Shown here: piece after piece, positions 1 to 7,069 of the stretch
Numbering within the stretch: the stretch's first letter is position 1
How the letters are laid out: each line of letters opens with the position of its first letter
Translations under genes and position numbers: made by a program
Assembly: GCF_001704635.1 (NCBI RefSeq)
Contig: NZ_MAXF01000109.1
Location: forward strand, 1 to 32,613
Length of the DNA stretch: 32,613 nucleotides
Reading direction: 5' to 3'
Origin: Streptomyces sparsogenes
GTDB lineage: Bacteria > Actinomycetota > Actinomycetes > Streptomycetales > Streptomycetaceae
The notes under the pieces: generated by a model
Seen by the model: the letters and a program-made list of their open reading frames with translations, nothing else
Told to the model about the DNA's origin: nothing
Database searches by the model: none

Positions 1-549
1 AAGCAGGCCAACTACCGCCAGCCGCGGTTCACCACCCCGATGGTGATGATCAGCGAACGGCCTGCCGAGGCCGCCGACCGGGCCCTGCCCGGCCACTGGG
101 AGGGCGATCTGATCATCGGCAAGGATGGCAAGTCCGCGATCGGCACCCTGGTCGAACGCGCCACCCGCTATGTGATGCTCCTGCACCTGCCGGGCGACCA
201 CGGAGCCGGGGCCGTCCTTACCGCCCTGACAGCCACCGTCCAGACCCTGCCCGCCCAGCTGAAGCGGTCCCTGACCTGGGACCAGGGCAGCGAGATGGCC
301 CGGCACGGCGAGTTCACCCTGGCCACCGACATCCCGGTCTACTTCTGCGATCCCGCCAGCCCCTGGCAGCGCGGCTCCAACGAGAACACGAACGGCCTGC
401 TGCGGCAGTACTTCCCCAAGGGCACCGACCTGTCCCACCACGACCCCGAACACCTGGCCGCCGTCGCCGACCAGCTCAACCGCCGCCCACGCAAAACGCT
501 CGGCTGGGAAACCCCAGCCGAGCGCCTGCATAAACTCCTCGCGGCCTGA
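1..549 (+). CDS. IS30-family transposase, C-terminal part (5' truncated by window)
   Basis: The frame is open from base 1 and stops at 547-549, giving about 182 residues of the catalytic half of an IS30-type DDE transposase. Visible motifs are GHWEGDLIIGKDGKSAIGTL with the first catalytic Asp, LTWDQGSEMARH with the second Asp, and SNENTNGLLRQYFPKGTDLS with the catalytic Glu. The usual IS30 ending NRRPRKTLGWETPAE follows. All three acidic residues are present and there is no frameshift in the visible part, so the gene could be intact. The N-terminal helix-turn-helix region lies outside the window. The enzyme would cut and join the ends of its own element. An ATG at 40 is internal and is not the real start. 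Confidence 0.93.
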   Translation, partial: KQANYRQPRFTTPMVMISERPAEAADRALPGHWEGDLIIGKDGKSAIGTLVERATRYVMLLHLPGDHGAGAVLTALTATVQTLPAQLKRSLTWDQGSEMARHGEFTLATDIPVYFCDPASPWQRGSNENTNGLLRQYFPKGTDLSHHDPEHLAAVADQLNRRPRKTLGWETPAERLHKLLAA

Positions 550-590
550 CCAACACGACCACGTGTTGCGACGACCCCTAGAAACCGCCC
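1..590 (+). mobile_element. IS30-family insertion sequence, 3' part
   Basis: The element enters the window already inside its transposase gene, so its left end is not visible. After the transposase stop (547-549) there is a short inverted repeat, CAACACG (551-557) and CGTGTTG (562-568). It is followed by GTGTTGCGACGACCCC (563-578), which resembles terminal sequences I recall for actinobacterial IS30 elements. The right boundary is therefore placed near 580-590. It is approximate because the left end is not available for comparison and no target duplication can be tested. Confidence 0.45.
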
Positions 591-743
591 AGCGGACCGG
601 GGGCCTTCGGCATACCCGCCCGCCCTGGCCAAAAAAATTCCATGAAATCCTCCCGCCGGTCGGAAAACGAAGCCGCTTCGAATAGAGTCGCTGAATACGC
701 GTCAATCGGCTGCGTTCGCGGAGATTAAGGCGGAGGTTCGACG

Positions 744-761
744 ATGCGGGACCGGAAGTGA
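744..761 (+). other. possible 5-codon upstream ORF coupled to the GntR gene
   Basis: ATG at 744 opens a 5-codon frame (MRDRK) that ends in TGA at 759-761, overlapping the GTG start of the regulator as GTGA. A strong Shine-Dalgarno-like stretch, AAGGCGGAGG (727-736), lies 7 nt before this ATG, at better spacing than to the GTG at 758. Translational coupling is possible. It may equally be that the purine stretch serves the GTG directly. Confidence 0.3.
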
Positions 762-1522
762 ACGGCGATACGACCGCGATCCAGGGAGGTCGCCGAATTT
801 CGGCGCACGCGGTGTGTACGGCGATCCGCGACGACATCGTCTCCGGCACCTTCGCGCCGGGCAGCCGGCTGATCGAGGACCTCCTCGCCCGGCGCTACGG
901 CGTCTCCCGGGTGCCCGTGCGCGAGGCGCTGCGCACCCTGGAGTCGGAGGGCTTCGTGACCACCCGCAGGCACGCGGGCGCGTGTGTCGCGCAGCCGTCC
1001 GAGCGGGAGGCCGCCGACCTGCTGGACATCCGCGCGCTGCTGGAGCCGCTGGGCGCCGCGCGGGCGGCCCAGCGCCGCACCGAGGCGCATCTGAAGGTGC
1101 TGCGCGGCCTGGTCCGGCTCGGCCAGGAGCGGGCCCGGCACGGCCAGTTGGGCGAGCTGCGGGCGCTGAGCGACTGGTTCCACGAGACGCTGGCCCAGGC
1201 CTCCGGCACCCCGAGCCTGGCCGGGCTGCTGGTGCAGCTGCGGCGCAAGATCGCCTGGGTGTACACGGTGGAACCGGCCCGCCGGGCCGCGCCGCCCGCC
1301 CCGGGGGGCGCCCCGCGCTCCGACTTCTCGTCCCGGGCCGTCGAGTCCTGGGGCGAGCACGGCGCGCTGGTGGACGCCGTGGCGCGCGGCGACGCCGACC
1401 GCGCGCGGGCGATCGCCGCGGCGCACGCCGAGCGCTCGATGTCGGAATACCGGCTGCGCCGCCCCGCCCCCGGTGTGAGGACTTCGAAACCTCCCGTCAA
1501 CACGACGGGCCTCCGGAATTAA
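758..1522 (+). CDS. GntR-family transcriptional regulator, FCD (FadR) subfamily
   Basis: A 254-residue regulator. Residues about 15-80 form the GntR winged helix: IRDDIVSGTFAPGSRLIEDL, then RYGVSRVPVREALRTLESEG as recognition helix, then the wing. Residues about 90-225 form an FCD ligand-binding domain. Its metal-binding histidine pattern is visible as WFHETLAQASG, WGEHGALVDAVARGD and AAAHAERS. FCD regulators usually bind small carboxylates or sugar acids and repress nearby genes, but no ligand can be named here. The GTG at 758 starts directly at the domain, with the purine-rich AAGGCGGAGG upstream. The 5' region (about 600-740) is AT-rich for this genome, consistent with a promoter. The gene lies between an IS remnant and convergent ptsH; a link to sugar transport is only inferred from position. 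Confidence 0.9.
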   Translation: MNGDTTAIQGGRRISAHAVCTAIRDDIVSGTFAPGSRLIEDLLARRYGVSRVPVREALRTLESEGFVTTRRHAGACVAQPSEREAADLLDIRALLEPLGAARAAQRRTEAHLKVLRGLVRLGQERARHGQLGELRALSDWFHETLAQASGTPSLAGLLVQLRRKIAWVYTVEPARRAAPPAPGGAPRSDFSSRAVESWGEHGALVDAVARGDADRARAIAAAHAERSMSEYRLRRPAPGVRTSKPPVNTTGLRN

Positions 1523-1549
1523 CAGCGGCCCCCTATAAAAATGATGGGG

Positions 1550-1640
1550 ATTACCGCCCCGCATTGCCGTCCGGTATTGCCGCCCCGCATTGCCGTCCCG
1601 TGTCACCGCCCCGCATTGGTGCCCTGAATTGCCGTCCCGC
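1550..1640. repeat. seven tandem 13-bp units
   Basis: Seven consecutive 13-bp units fit without gaps: 1550, 1563, 1576, 1589, 1602, 1615 and 1628. Typical units are ATTGCCGTCCCGC and ATTGCCGCCCCGC. Units 1, 3 and 5 share ACCGCCCCGC or GCCGCCCCGC; units 2, 4 and 7 share GCCGTCCSG; unit 6 is the most diverged. The array is non-coding, 28 bp after the GntR stop and just outside the ptsH terminator. No function can be assigned. Confidence 0.85.
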
Positions 1641-1663
1641 CCCGGCGGGCGGCGGAGAGCATG

Positions 1664-1707
1664 AAAAAACGCGGCCGCGGTCACCCGGGACGGGTCACCG
1701 CGGCCGC
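1664..1707 (-). terminator. Rho-independent terminator of ptsH
   Basis: A 16-bp stem (1671-1686 pairing with 1692-1707, one C-C mismatch) with loop GGGAC is followed on the minus strand by a run of six T (1664-1669). It sits 35 bp past the ptsH stop. Confidence 0.88.
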
Positions 1708-1741
1708 GCCGCGCGGAGATGGCGAGGAAACACGCCTTCGC

Positions 1742-2023
1742 TCAGACGGTCTCCGGAAGCTCCTCCAGCCCCTCCGCGACCAGCTTGGCCAGGCGGTCGA
1801 GCGCGACCTCGGCGTCCTCGGCCTCGGAGGCGAGGACGACCTCCTCGCCGCCCTGGGCGCCCAGGCCGAGCACCGCGAGCATGGAGGCGGCGTTGACCGG
1901 GGCGCCGCCGGCCTTGGCGATCGTGATGGGGACGCCGGCGGCGGTGGCCGCCCGGACGAAGATCGACGCGGGGCGGGCGTGCAGCCCCTCGGCCCAGCCG
2001 ATGTTGACGCGGCGCTCAGCCAT
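1742..2023 (-). CDS. ptsH: HPr, phosphocarrier protein of the sugar PTS
   Basis: A 93-residue protein of normal HPr length. It accepts phosphate from EI-P on His15, in the motif GLHARPAS (residues 13-20), and passes it to EIIA proteins for sugar uptake. Ser47 in AASMLAVLGLGAQ lies where Gram-positive HPr carries its regulatory serine; whether it is phosphorylated here cannot be seen. ATG at 2023 has GAAGGG about 8 nt upstream. The gene stands alone on the minus strand, divergent from patA and convergent to the GntR gene, with its own terminator. A DasR-like operator lies 28-43 bp upstream of the start. This fits the known control of Streptomyces pts genes by DasR, the N-acetylglucosamine-responsive regulator. 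Confidence 0.97.
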   Translation of the reverse strand: MAERRVNIGWAEGLHARPASIFVRAATAAGVPITIAKAGGAPVNAASMLAVLGLGAQGGEEVVLASEAEDAEVALDRLAKLVAEGLEELPETV

Positions 2024-2050
2024 GGTGTTGCCCTTCAGGTGCGGGGTTGC

Positions 2051-2066
2051 TGTTGTCTAGACCAAT
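2051..2066 (-). promoter_or_regulatory. DasR-responsive element (dre)-like operator of ptsH
   Basis: On the minus strand the sequence reads ATTGGTCTAGACAACA. The DasR consensus is ACTGGTCTAGACCAGT; 12 of 16 positions match, including the central GGTCTAGAC. It lies 28 bp upstream of the ptsH start codon, where a bound repressor would block transcription. DasR control of ptsH is established in S. coelicolor; the site here is inferred from sequence only. Confidence 0.75.
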
Positions 2067-2114
2067 ATCACACGAGTGTCGTTGTCTTATTATGCCCGAA
2101 CGGTGCCCGAGTGA

Positions 2115-2132
2115 GTCCGGGCATGCCCGGAC
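2115..2132. promoter_or_regulatory. 18-bp perfect palindrome in the ptsH-patA intergenic region
   Basis: GTCCGGGCATGCCCGGAC is perfectly symmetric with no loop, so it looks like an operator for a dimeric regulator rather than a terminator. It lies about 90 bp from each of the two divergent genes. The binding protein is unknown. Confidence 0.5.
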
Positions 2133-2188
2133 GGGCCCGATACGGACCTTCCCCCGACACCTCCTCCCCACGCAAGGGCGTCCACCAT

Positions 2189-2223
2189 TCGGACCCCCGT
2201 CCGACGGCCGTAGGCTGGCCCCC
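2189..2223 (+). promoter_or_regulatory. putative leaderless promoter of patA
   Basis: TTCGGA (2189-2194), a 17-bp spacer and TAGGCT (2212-2217) form a sigma-70-like promoter. Exactly 6 nt separate the -10 hexamer from ATG 2224 and no Shine-Dalgarno sequence is present, so transcription would start at or next to the A of the ATG. Confidence 0.6.
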
Positions 2224-5109
2224 ATGCGGCTCCCGTCCGACACCCACGCCTACCCGGCCCACTGGGAGGCCGACGTGGTCCTCCGCGACGGCGGCACCGC
2301 CCAGATCCGCCCCATCACCCCCGACGACGCGGGGCGCCTGGTCAGCTTCTACGAGCGGGTCTCCGACGAGTCCAAGTACTACCGCTTCTTCGCGCCCTAC
2401 CCCCGGCTCTCCGACCGCGACGTCCACCGCTTCACGCACCACGACTACGTCGACCGGGTGGGCCTGGCCGCGACGATCGGGGACGAGTTCATCGCCACCG
2501 TCCGCTACGACCGGATCGACGGCGGGGGACTGCCCGCCACGGGCCCGGCCGACGAGGCCGAGGTCGCCTTCCTCGTCCAGGACGCCCACCAGGGGCGCGG
2601 CGTGGCCTCCGCCCTGCTCGAACACATCGCCGCCGTGGCCCGCGAGCGCGGGATCCGCCGCTTCGCGGCCGAGGTGCTGCCCGCCAACACCAAGATGATC
2701 AAGGTGTTCACGGACGCGGGCTACACCCAGAAGCGCAGCTTCGAGGACGGCGTGGTCCGCCTGGAGTTCGACCTCGAACCCACCGACCGCTCCCTGGCCG
2801 TCATGCGCGCCCGCGAGCAGCGCGCCGAGGCCCGCTCCGTACACAGGCTGCTCGCCCCGGGCTCGGTCGCCGTCATCGGCGCCGGCCGCGCCCCTGGCGG
2901 CGTCGGCCGCGCGGTGCTGCGCAACCTCCTCGACGACGGCTTCGCCGGGCCCCTGTACGCCGTCAACCGGGCTTTCCCGCAGGGCCAGGAGCGGCTGGAC
3001 CCCGAGGGCGTCCCGGCCCACCGCTCGATCCGCGAGATCGACGGCCCGGTCGACCTCGCCGTCGTCGCCGTCCCCGCCGGCCAGGTGCCCTCCGTGGTCG
3101 CGGACTGCGGCGAGCACGGCGTCCAGGGCCTCGTCGTGGTCTCCGCCGGCTACGCCGAGAGCGGACCCGAGGGCCGCGACCGGCAGCGCGAGCTGGTCCG
3201 CCAGGCGCGCACCTACGGCATGCGGGTCATCGGCCCCAACGCCTTCGGCATCATCAACACCGCCGACGGCGTGCGGCTGAACGCCTCCCTCTCACCACGG
3301 CTGCCCGCCCCCGGCCGGCTCGGCCTGTTCACCCAGTCCGGGGCGATAGGCATCGCGCTGCTGTCCGGTCTCGACCGGCGCGGGGCGGGCATCGCGGGCG
3401 TCTCCACCTTCATCTCCGCGGGCAACCGCGCCGACCTCTCCGGCAACGACCTCCTCCAGTACTGGTACGACGACCCGCGGACGGACGTCGCCCTGATGTA
3501 CCTCGAGTCCATCGGCAACCCCCGCAAGTTCACCCGGCTCGCCAAACGCACCGCCCAGGTCAAGCCGGTCGTGGTCGTCAAGGGCGCCCGGCACAGCGGC
3601 AGCGCCCCCACCGGCCACGCCGTTCCCGCGACCGGCATTCCGGACGCCACCGTCTCCGCCCTGCTGCGGCAGGCCGGCGTCATCCGCGTCGGCACGATCA
3701 CCGAACTGGTCGACGTCGGGCTGCTGCTGTCCGCCCAGCCGCTCCCCGAGGGCCCGCGCGTCGCCATCCTGGGCAACTCCGACTCCCTGGGGCTGCTCAC
3801 CTACGACGCCTGTCTCACCGACGGGCTGCGCCCGCTGCCGCCCCGCGACCTGACCACCGCCGCCACCCCCGACGACTTCCGGCACGCCCTCGCCGAGGTG
3901 CTCACCGACGACGCGTGCGACGCCGTGGTCGTCACCGCCATCCCCCGGGTCGGCGACGCCGCGGCGGCCGAGCTGGCCGGGGCCGTGCGCGGGGCGGCCG
4001 CCGAGGCCGCGGCGCGCGGGGCGGCCAAGCCGGTGGCGGTGGTCCACCTGGAGATCCCGGGGCTGGCCGAGGCCCTGGCCGCCCCCGACCCCGCCGCCCC
4101 CGGCCCCGGCCCCGGCGGGGACGGCGGTGATGGTGGCGACGCGCCCTTCCCGGCCCCGCGGATCCCCGCCTACCCGGCCGCCGAGCGGGCCGTACGCGCC
4201 CTGGCCGAGGCCGTCGGGTACGCCCGGTGGCGCCGGCAGGCCGAGGAGCCCGGGCGGGTCCCCGAGTACGAGGACATCGACGAGGCGGGCGCCGCGGCCG
4301 ACATCGACGTCCTGCTCGCCCCCGCCGAGGACCTCCCGCCCGAGCTCCCGCCCGTCCGCCCGTCCGAGGCCCCGCCCGTCCGCCCCTCCGGCCTCCCGTC
4401 CGACATCCCCCCGGCCCCGCACCCCGTCACCCTCTCCGCCCCCGACGCGCAGCGCCTCCTCGCCCGCTACGGCGTCAGCGTGCTGCCCGCGCTCCCCGCC
4501 CCCGACCCGGACGCCGCCGTACGGGCCGCGACCAGGCTCGGCTTCCCCGTCGCCCTCAAGACCACCGCCCCTCACCTGCGCCACCGCGCCGACCTCGGCG
4601 GTGTACGGCTCGACCTCGGCGGCGAGGCGGAACTGCGCCGCGCCTACGCCGAATTGACCGGCTACCTGGGCGCCCCCGAAGAGCTGCGGCTCGTCGTGCA
4701 GCGGATGGCCCCGCGCGGCGTCGACACCGTCGTACGGGCCGCCATCGACCCCGCCGCCGGGGCGGTGCTCTCCTTCGGGCTCGCCGGAGCCCCCTCCGAA
4801 CTGCTCGGCGACACCGCCCACCGGCTCGTCCCGGCCACCGACCGGGACGCCGCCGAGCTGGTCCGGTCCATCAGGACCGCGCCGCTGCTGTTCGGCTGGC
4901 GCGGCTCCCGGCCCGTCGACACCGCGGCGCTCGAAGAGCTCCTGCTCCGGGTGTCCCGCATGGTGGACGACCATCCCGAGGTGGTCGCCGTCGACCTCGA
5001 ACCGGTCGTGGTCGCCCCGCGCGGCCTGTCCGTGCTCGGCGCGGCCGTCCGGCTGGCCCCGCCGCCCCCGCGCACCGACCTCGGCCCCCGCCACCTGCCC
5101 AGCTACTGA
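2224..5109 (+). CDS. patA: GNAT / NDP-forming acyl-CoA synthetase-like protein lysine acetyltransferase
   Basis: A 961-residue multidomain protein. Residues about 15-190 are a GNAT acetyltransferase with the acetyl-CoA loop QGRGVASALLEHIAAVARER and EVLPANTKMIKVFTDAGY. From about 212 a Rossmann CoA-binding domain follows (APGSVAVIGAGRAPGGVGRA), then a succinyl-CoA-ligase-like domain (GRLGLFTQSGAIGIALL). A Gly/Pro/Asp-rich linker spans about 615-735, and an ATP-grasp-like domain runs from about 735 to the end (RLGFPVALKTTAPHLRHRADLGGV). The family transfers acetyl groups to lysines of acyl-CoA synthetases. GNAT at the N-terminus matches the order described for S. lividans PatA, which controls acetoacetyl-CoA synthetase; Salmonella Pat has it at the C-terminus. 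The frame is open further upstream, but ATG 2224 is chosen because it lies 6 nt after a promoter-like TAGGCT and just before conserved sequence. Confidence 0.88.
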   Translation: MRLPSDTHAYPAHWEADVVLRDGGTAQIRPITPDDAGRLVSFYERVSDESKYYRFFAPYPRLSDRDVHRFTHHDYVDRVGLAATIGDEFIATVRYDRIDGGGLPATGPADEAEVAFLVQDAHQGRGVASALLEHIAAVARERGIRRFAAEVLPANTKMIKVFTDAGYTQKRSFEDGVVRLEFDLEPTDRSLAVMRAREQRAEARSVHRLLAPGSVAVIGAGRAPGGVGRAVLRNLLDDGFAGPLYAVNRAFPQGQERLDPEGVPAHRSIREIDGPVDLAVVAVPAGQVPSVVADCGEHGVQGLVVVSAGYAESGPEGRDRQRELVRQARTYGMRVIGPNAFGIINTADGVRLNASLSPRLPAPGRLGLFTQSGAIGIALLSGLDRRGAGIAGVSTFISAGNRADLSGNDLLQYWYDDPRTDVALMYLESIGNPRKFTRLAKRTAQVKPVVVVKGARHSGSAPTGHAVPATGIPDATVSALLRQAGVIRVGTITELVDVGLLLSAQPLPEGPRVAILGNSDSLGLLTYDACLTDGLRPLPPRDLTTAATPDDFRHALAEVLTDDACDAVVVTAIPRVGDAAAAELAGAVRGAAAEAAARGAAKPVAVVHLEIPGLAEALAAPDPAAPGPGPGGDGGDGGDAPFPAPRIPAYPAAERAVRALAEAVGYARWRRQAEEPGRVPEYEDIDEAGAAADIDVLLAPAEDLPPELPPVRPSEAPPVRPSGLPSDIPPAPHPVTLSAPDAQRLLARYGVSVLPALPAPDPDAAVRAATRLGFPVALKTTAPHLRHRADLGGVRLDLGGEAELRRAYAELTGYLGAPEELRLVVQRMAPRGVDTVVRAAIDPAAGAVLSFGLAGAPSELLGDTAHRLVPATDRDAAELVRSIRTAPLLFGWRGSRPVDTAALEELLLRVSRMVDDHPEVVAVDLEPVVVAPRGLSVLGAAVRLAPPPPRTDLGPRHLPSY

Positions 5110-5148
5110 CCCCCCGCCGTCGTGGGCGCCGGTGTCGGTGCGGGCCCG

Positions 5149-5160
5149 TAGGATGGGGAC
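5149..5160 (+). promoter_or_regulatory. putative leaderless -10 element of the DUF5998 gene
   Basis: TAGGAT (5149-5154) lies exactly 6 nt before ATG 5161, the same geometry as at patA. I see no convincing -35 hexamer. The GGGGAC between could act as a weak ribosome binding site, so leaderless initiation is a proposal. Confidence 0.45.
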
Positions 5161-5757
5161 ATGGCGAAGACCGGTACGACGACCCAGGGGCTGCGCGCGG
5201 CGATCGAGCGCAGCGGCTATTACCCGGCACTCGTGGCCGAAGCGGTGGAGGCCGCGGTGGGCGGCGAGCCGGTCGTCTCGTATCTGGTCCACCAGGAGAC
5301 CACCTTCGACTCCAACGAGGTCCGCCGCCATGTCACGGTCCTCGTCCTGACCGGCACCCGTTTCATCGTCAGCCACACCGACGAGCAGGCCGCCGACGGC
5401 ACCTCCCCGTCGCCGTACGCCACGACCTCCACGGAGTCCGTGAAGCTCCAGCGGATCTCCTCGGTGGTGCTCAGCCGGGTCGTGGCCAACCCCGAGTCGT
5501 ACACCCCCGGCACGCTGCCCCGCGAGGTGGTCCTCACCATCGGCTGGGGCGCCGTCAACCGCCTGGATCTCGAGCCCGCCGCCTGCGGCGACCCCAACTG
5601 CGAGGCCGACCACGGCTACACCGGCTCCTCCACCGCCGACGACCTGAGCCTGAGGGTCAGCGAGGCGGGCGACGGCCCCGACAGCGTCCGGCAGACCCTC
5701 GCCTTCGCCCAGTCGCTCTCGGAAGCCACCGCGGACACGCCGGACGCCGGCCGCTGA
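5161..5757 (+). CDS. DUF5998 family protein
   Basis: A 198-residue soluble protein that I recognise as the actinobacterial DUF5998 family; no biochemical function is known to me. It begins with a short helical segment (GLRAAIERSGYYPALVAEAVE). A beta-rich body with VVSYLVHQETTF, RRHVTVLVLTGTRFIVSHTDE and VVLTIGWGAVNRLDLEPAAC recalls a PH-like sheet. A small cysteine motif, CGDPNCEADHGYTG, follows near residues 142-155 and could hold a metal. There is no signal peptide or membrane segment. The stop overlaps the ATG of the phosphodiesterase gene by one base (TGATG at 5755-5759), so the two are translationally coupled and probably share a task. Confidence 0.85.
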   Translation: MAKTGTTTQGLRAAIERSGYYPALVAEAVEAAVGGEPVVSYLVHQETTFDSNEVRRHVTVLVLTGTRFIVSHTDEQAADGTSPSPYATTSTESVKLQRISSVVLSRVVANPESYTPGTLPREVVLTIGWGAVNRLDLEPAACGDPNCEADHGYTGSSTADDLSLRVSEAGDGPDSVRQTLAFAQSLSEATADTPDAGR

Positions 5758-6986
5758 TGTCCGACTCCACCGCCGGCTCCGCCACCGCCTCCCGATGGCA
5801 TGAGCCCGAGCCCGTGCCGCTCGACCCCCGCTCCGCCCCCGTGCCCCGCTACGGCACGGGCTCGCTCGCCGATCTGCTGCCCGCCGTCGCCGCGGGCCAG
5901 GGCGTCCCGGGCCTGACCTCGGGCCTGGCCCTCGCGCCCGCCGACCGCGTGTGCGTGTTCCTGGTCGACGGCCTCGGCTGGGAGCTGCTGCGCGCCCACC
6001 CCGCCGAGGCGCCCTTTCTGACCTCGCTGCTGGCCGGCTCCCTGGGCGGCACCGGCGCGCCCCTCACCGCGGGCTTCCCCTCCACCACCGCGACCTCGCT
6101 GGCCTCCGTCGGCACGGGCCTGCCGCCCGGCGCCCACGGCCTGCCGGGCTACACGGTGGCCGACCCCGCCACCGGTCAGCTGATGAACCAGCTGCGCTGG
6201 CAGCCGTGGACGGACCCGCACGCCTGGCAGCCGTACCCCACCGTCTTCCAACTGGCCGACGCGGCGGGCGTGCACACCTGCCAGGTCTCCGCGCCCACCT
6301 TCGCCGAGACCCCGCTCACGAAGGTCGCGCTCAGCGGCGGCACCTTCCACGGCCGGCTGACCGGGGAGGAGCGCATGGACCTCGCGGCCGAGCAGCTGGC
6401 CGCCGGCGACCGCTCGCTGGTCTACACGTACTACAGCGAAGTCGACGGCAAGGGCCACCGCTTCGGCGTCGACTCCGACGAGTGGCGGGCCCAGCTGCGC
6501 TATGTGGACGGGCTCGCCCAGCGCCTCGCCGAGCAACTGCCGCCTCGCGCCGCCCTGTACATCACCGCCGACCACGGCATGATCGACCTCCCCTTCGACC
6601 CGGAGTCCCGGATCGACTTCGACGAGGACTGGGAGCTGCGGGCCGGCGTCGCCCTGTTGGGCGGCGAGGGCCGCGCCCGCCATGTGTACGCGGTCCCCGG
6701 CGCCGCGAGCGATGTGCTCGCGGTGTGGCGCGAGGTGCTCGGCGAGCGGATGTGGGTGGCGAGCCGGGACGAGGCCATCGAGGCCGGCTGGTTCGGGCGG
6801 CCCGGGGACGGCGGCGGCGTCGACGAGCGGGTGTACCGGCGGATCGGCGATGTGGTGGCCGCCGCCAGCGCGGACGTCGCGATCGTCGCGTCGCGGACCG
6901 AGCCGAAGGAGTCGGCGATGGTGGGGCTGCACGGCTCGATGACCCCCGTCGAGCAGCTCGTCCCGCTCCTCGAAGTACGCTCCTGA
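5757..6986 (+). CDS. type I phosphodiesterase / nucleotide pyrophosphatase family protein
   Basis: A 409-residue member of the alkaline phosphatase superfamily. Metal and catalytic motifs appear in the expected order: CVFLVDGLGWELL (first metal Asp), GFPSTTATSLASVGTGLPPG (nucleophilic Thr), YSEVDGKGHRFG (Asp and His), YITADHGMIDLP (Asp-His) and the late VGLHGSM (His). Members hydrolyse phosphodiester or pyrophosphate bonds in nucleotides or lipid head groups; the substrate here is unknown. There is no signal peptide, so the protein is probably cytoplasmic. The start codon overlaps the DUF5998 stop by one base, and thymidine kinase follows 83 bp downstream. Confidence 0.88.
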   Translation: MSDSTAGSATASRWHEPEPVPLDPRSAPVPRYGTGSLADLLPAVAAGQGVPGLTSGLALAPADRVCVFLVDGLGWELLRAHPAEAPFLTSLLAGSLGGTGAPLTAGFPSTTATSLASVGTGLPPGAHGLPGYTVADPATGQLMNQLRWQPWTDPHAWQPYPTVFQLADAAGVHTCQVSAPTFAETPLTKVALSGGTFHGRLTGEERMDLAAEQLAAGDRSLVYTYYSEVDGKGHRFGVDSDEWRAQLRYVDGLAQRLAEQLPPRAALYITADHGMIDLPFDPESRIDFDEDWELRAGVALLGGEGRARHVYAVPGAASDVLAVWREVLGERMWVASRDEAIEAGWFGRPGDGGGVDERVYRRIGDVVAAASADVAIVASRTEPKESAMVGLHGSMTPVEQLVPLLEVRS

Positions 6987-7069
6987 ACCGTCCCGCCCCC
7001 GCCTGTCCTCCCTGCCCGGCCCATTCCTCCTGTCCACCCGTCCGCCTGTCCGAAAGGTCTCGCCGCCCC

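Noticed and set aside
3292..5613. 773-codon open frame on the minus strand opposite patA
   Set aside because: Low-complexity Gly/Arg/Val composition typical of antisense frames in high-GC DNA. It covers two well-supported genes on the plus strand.
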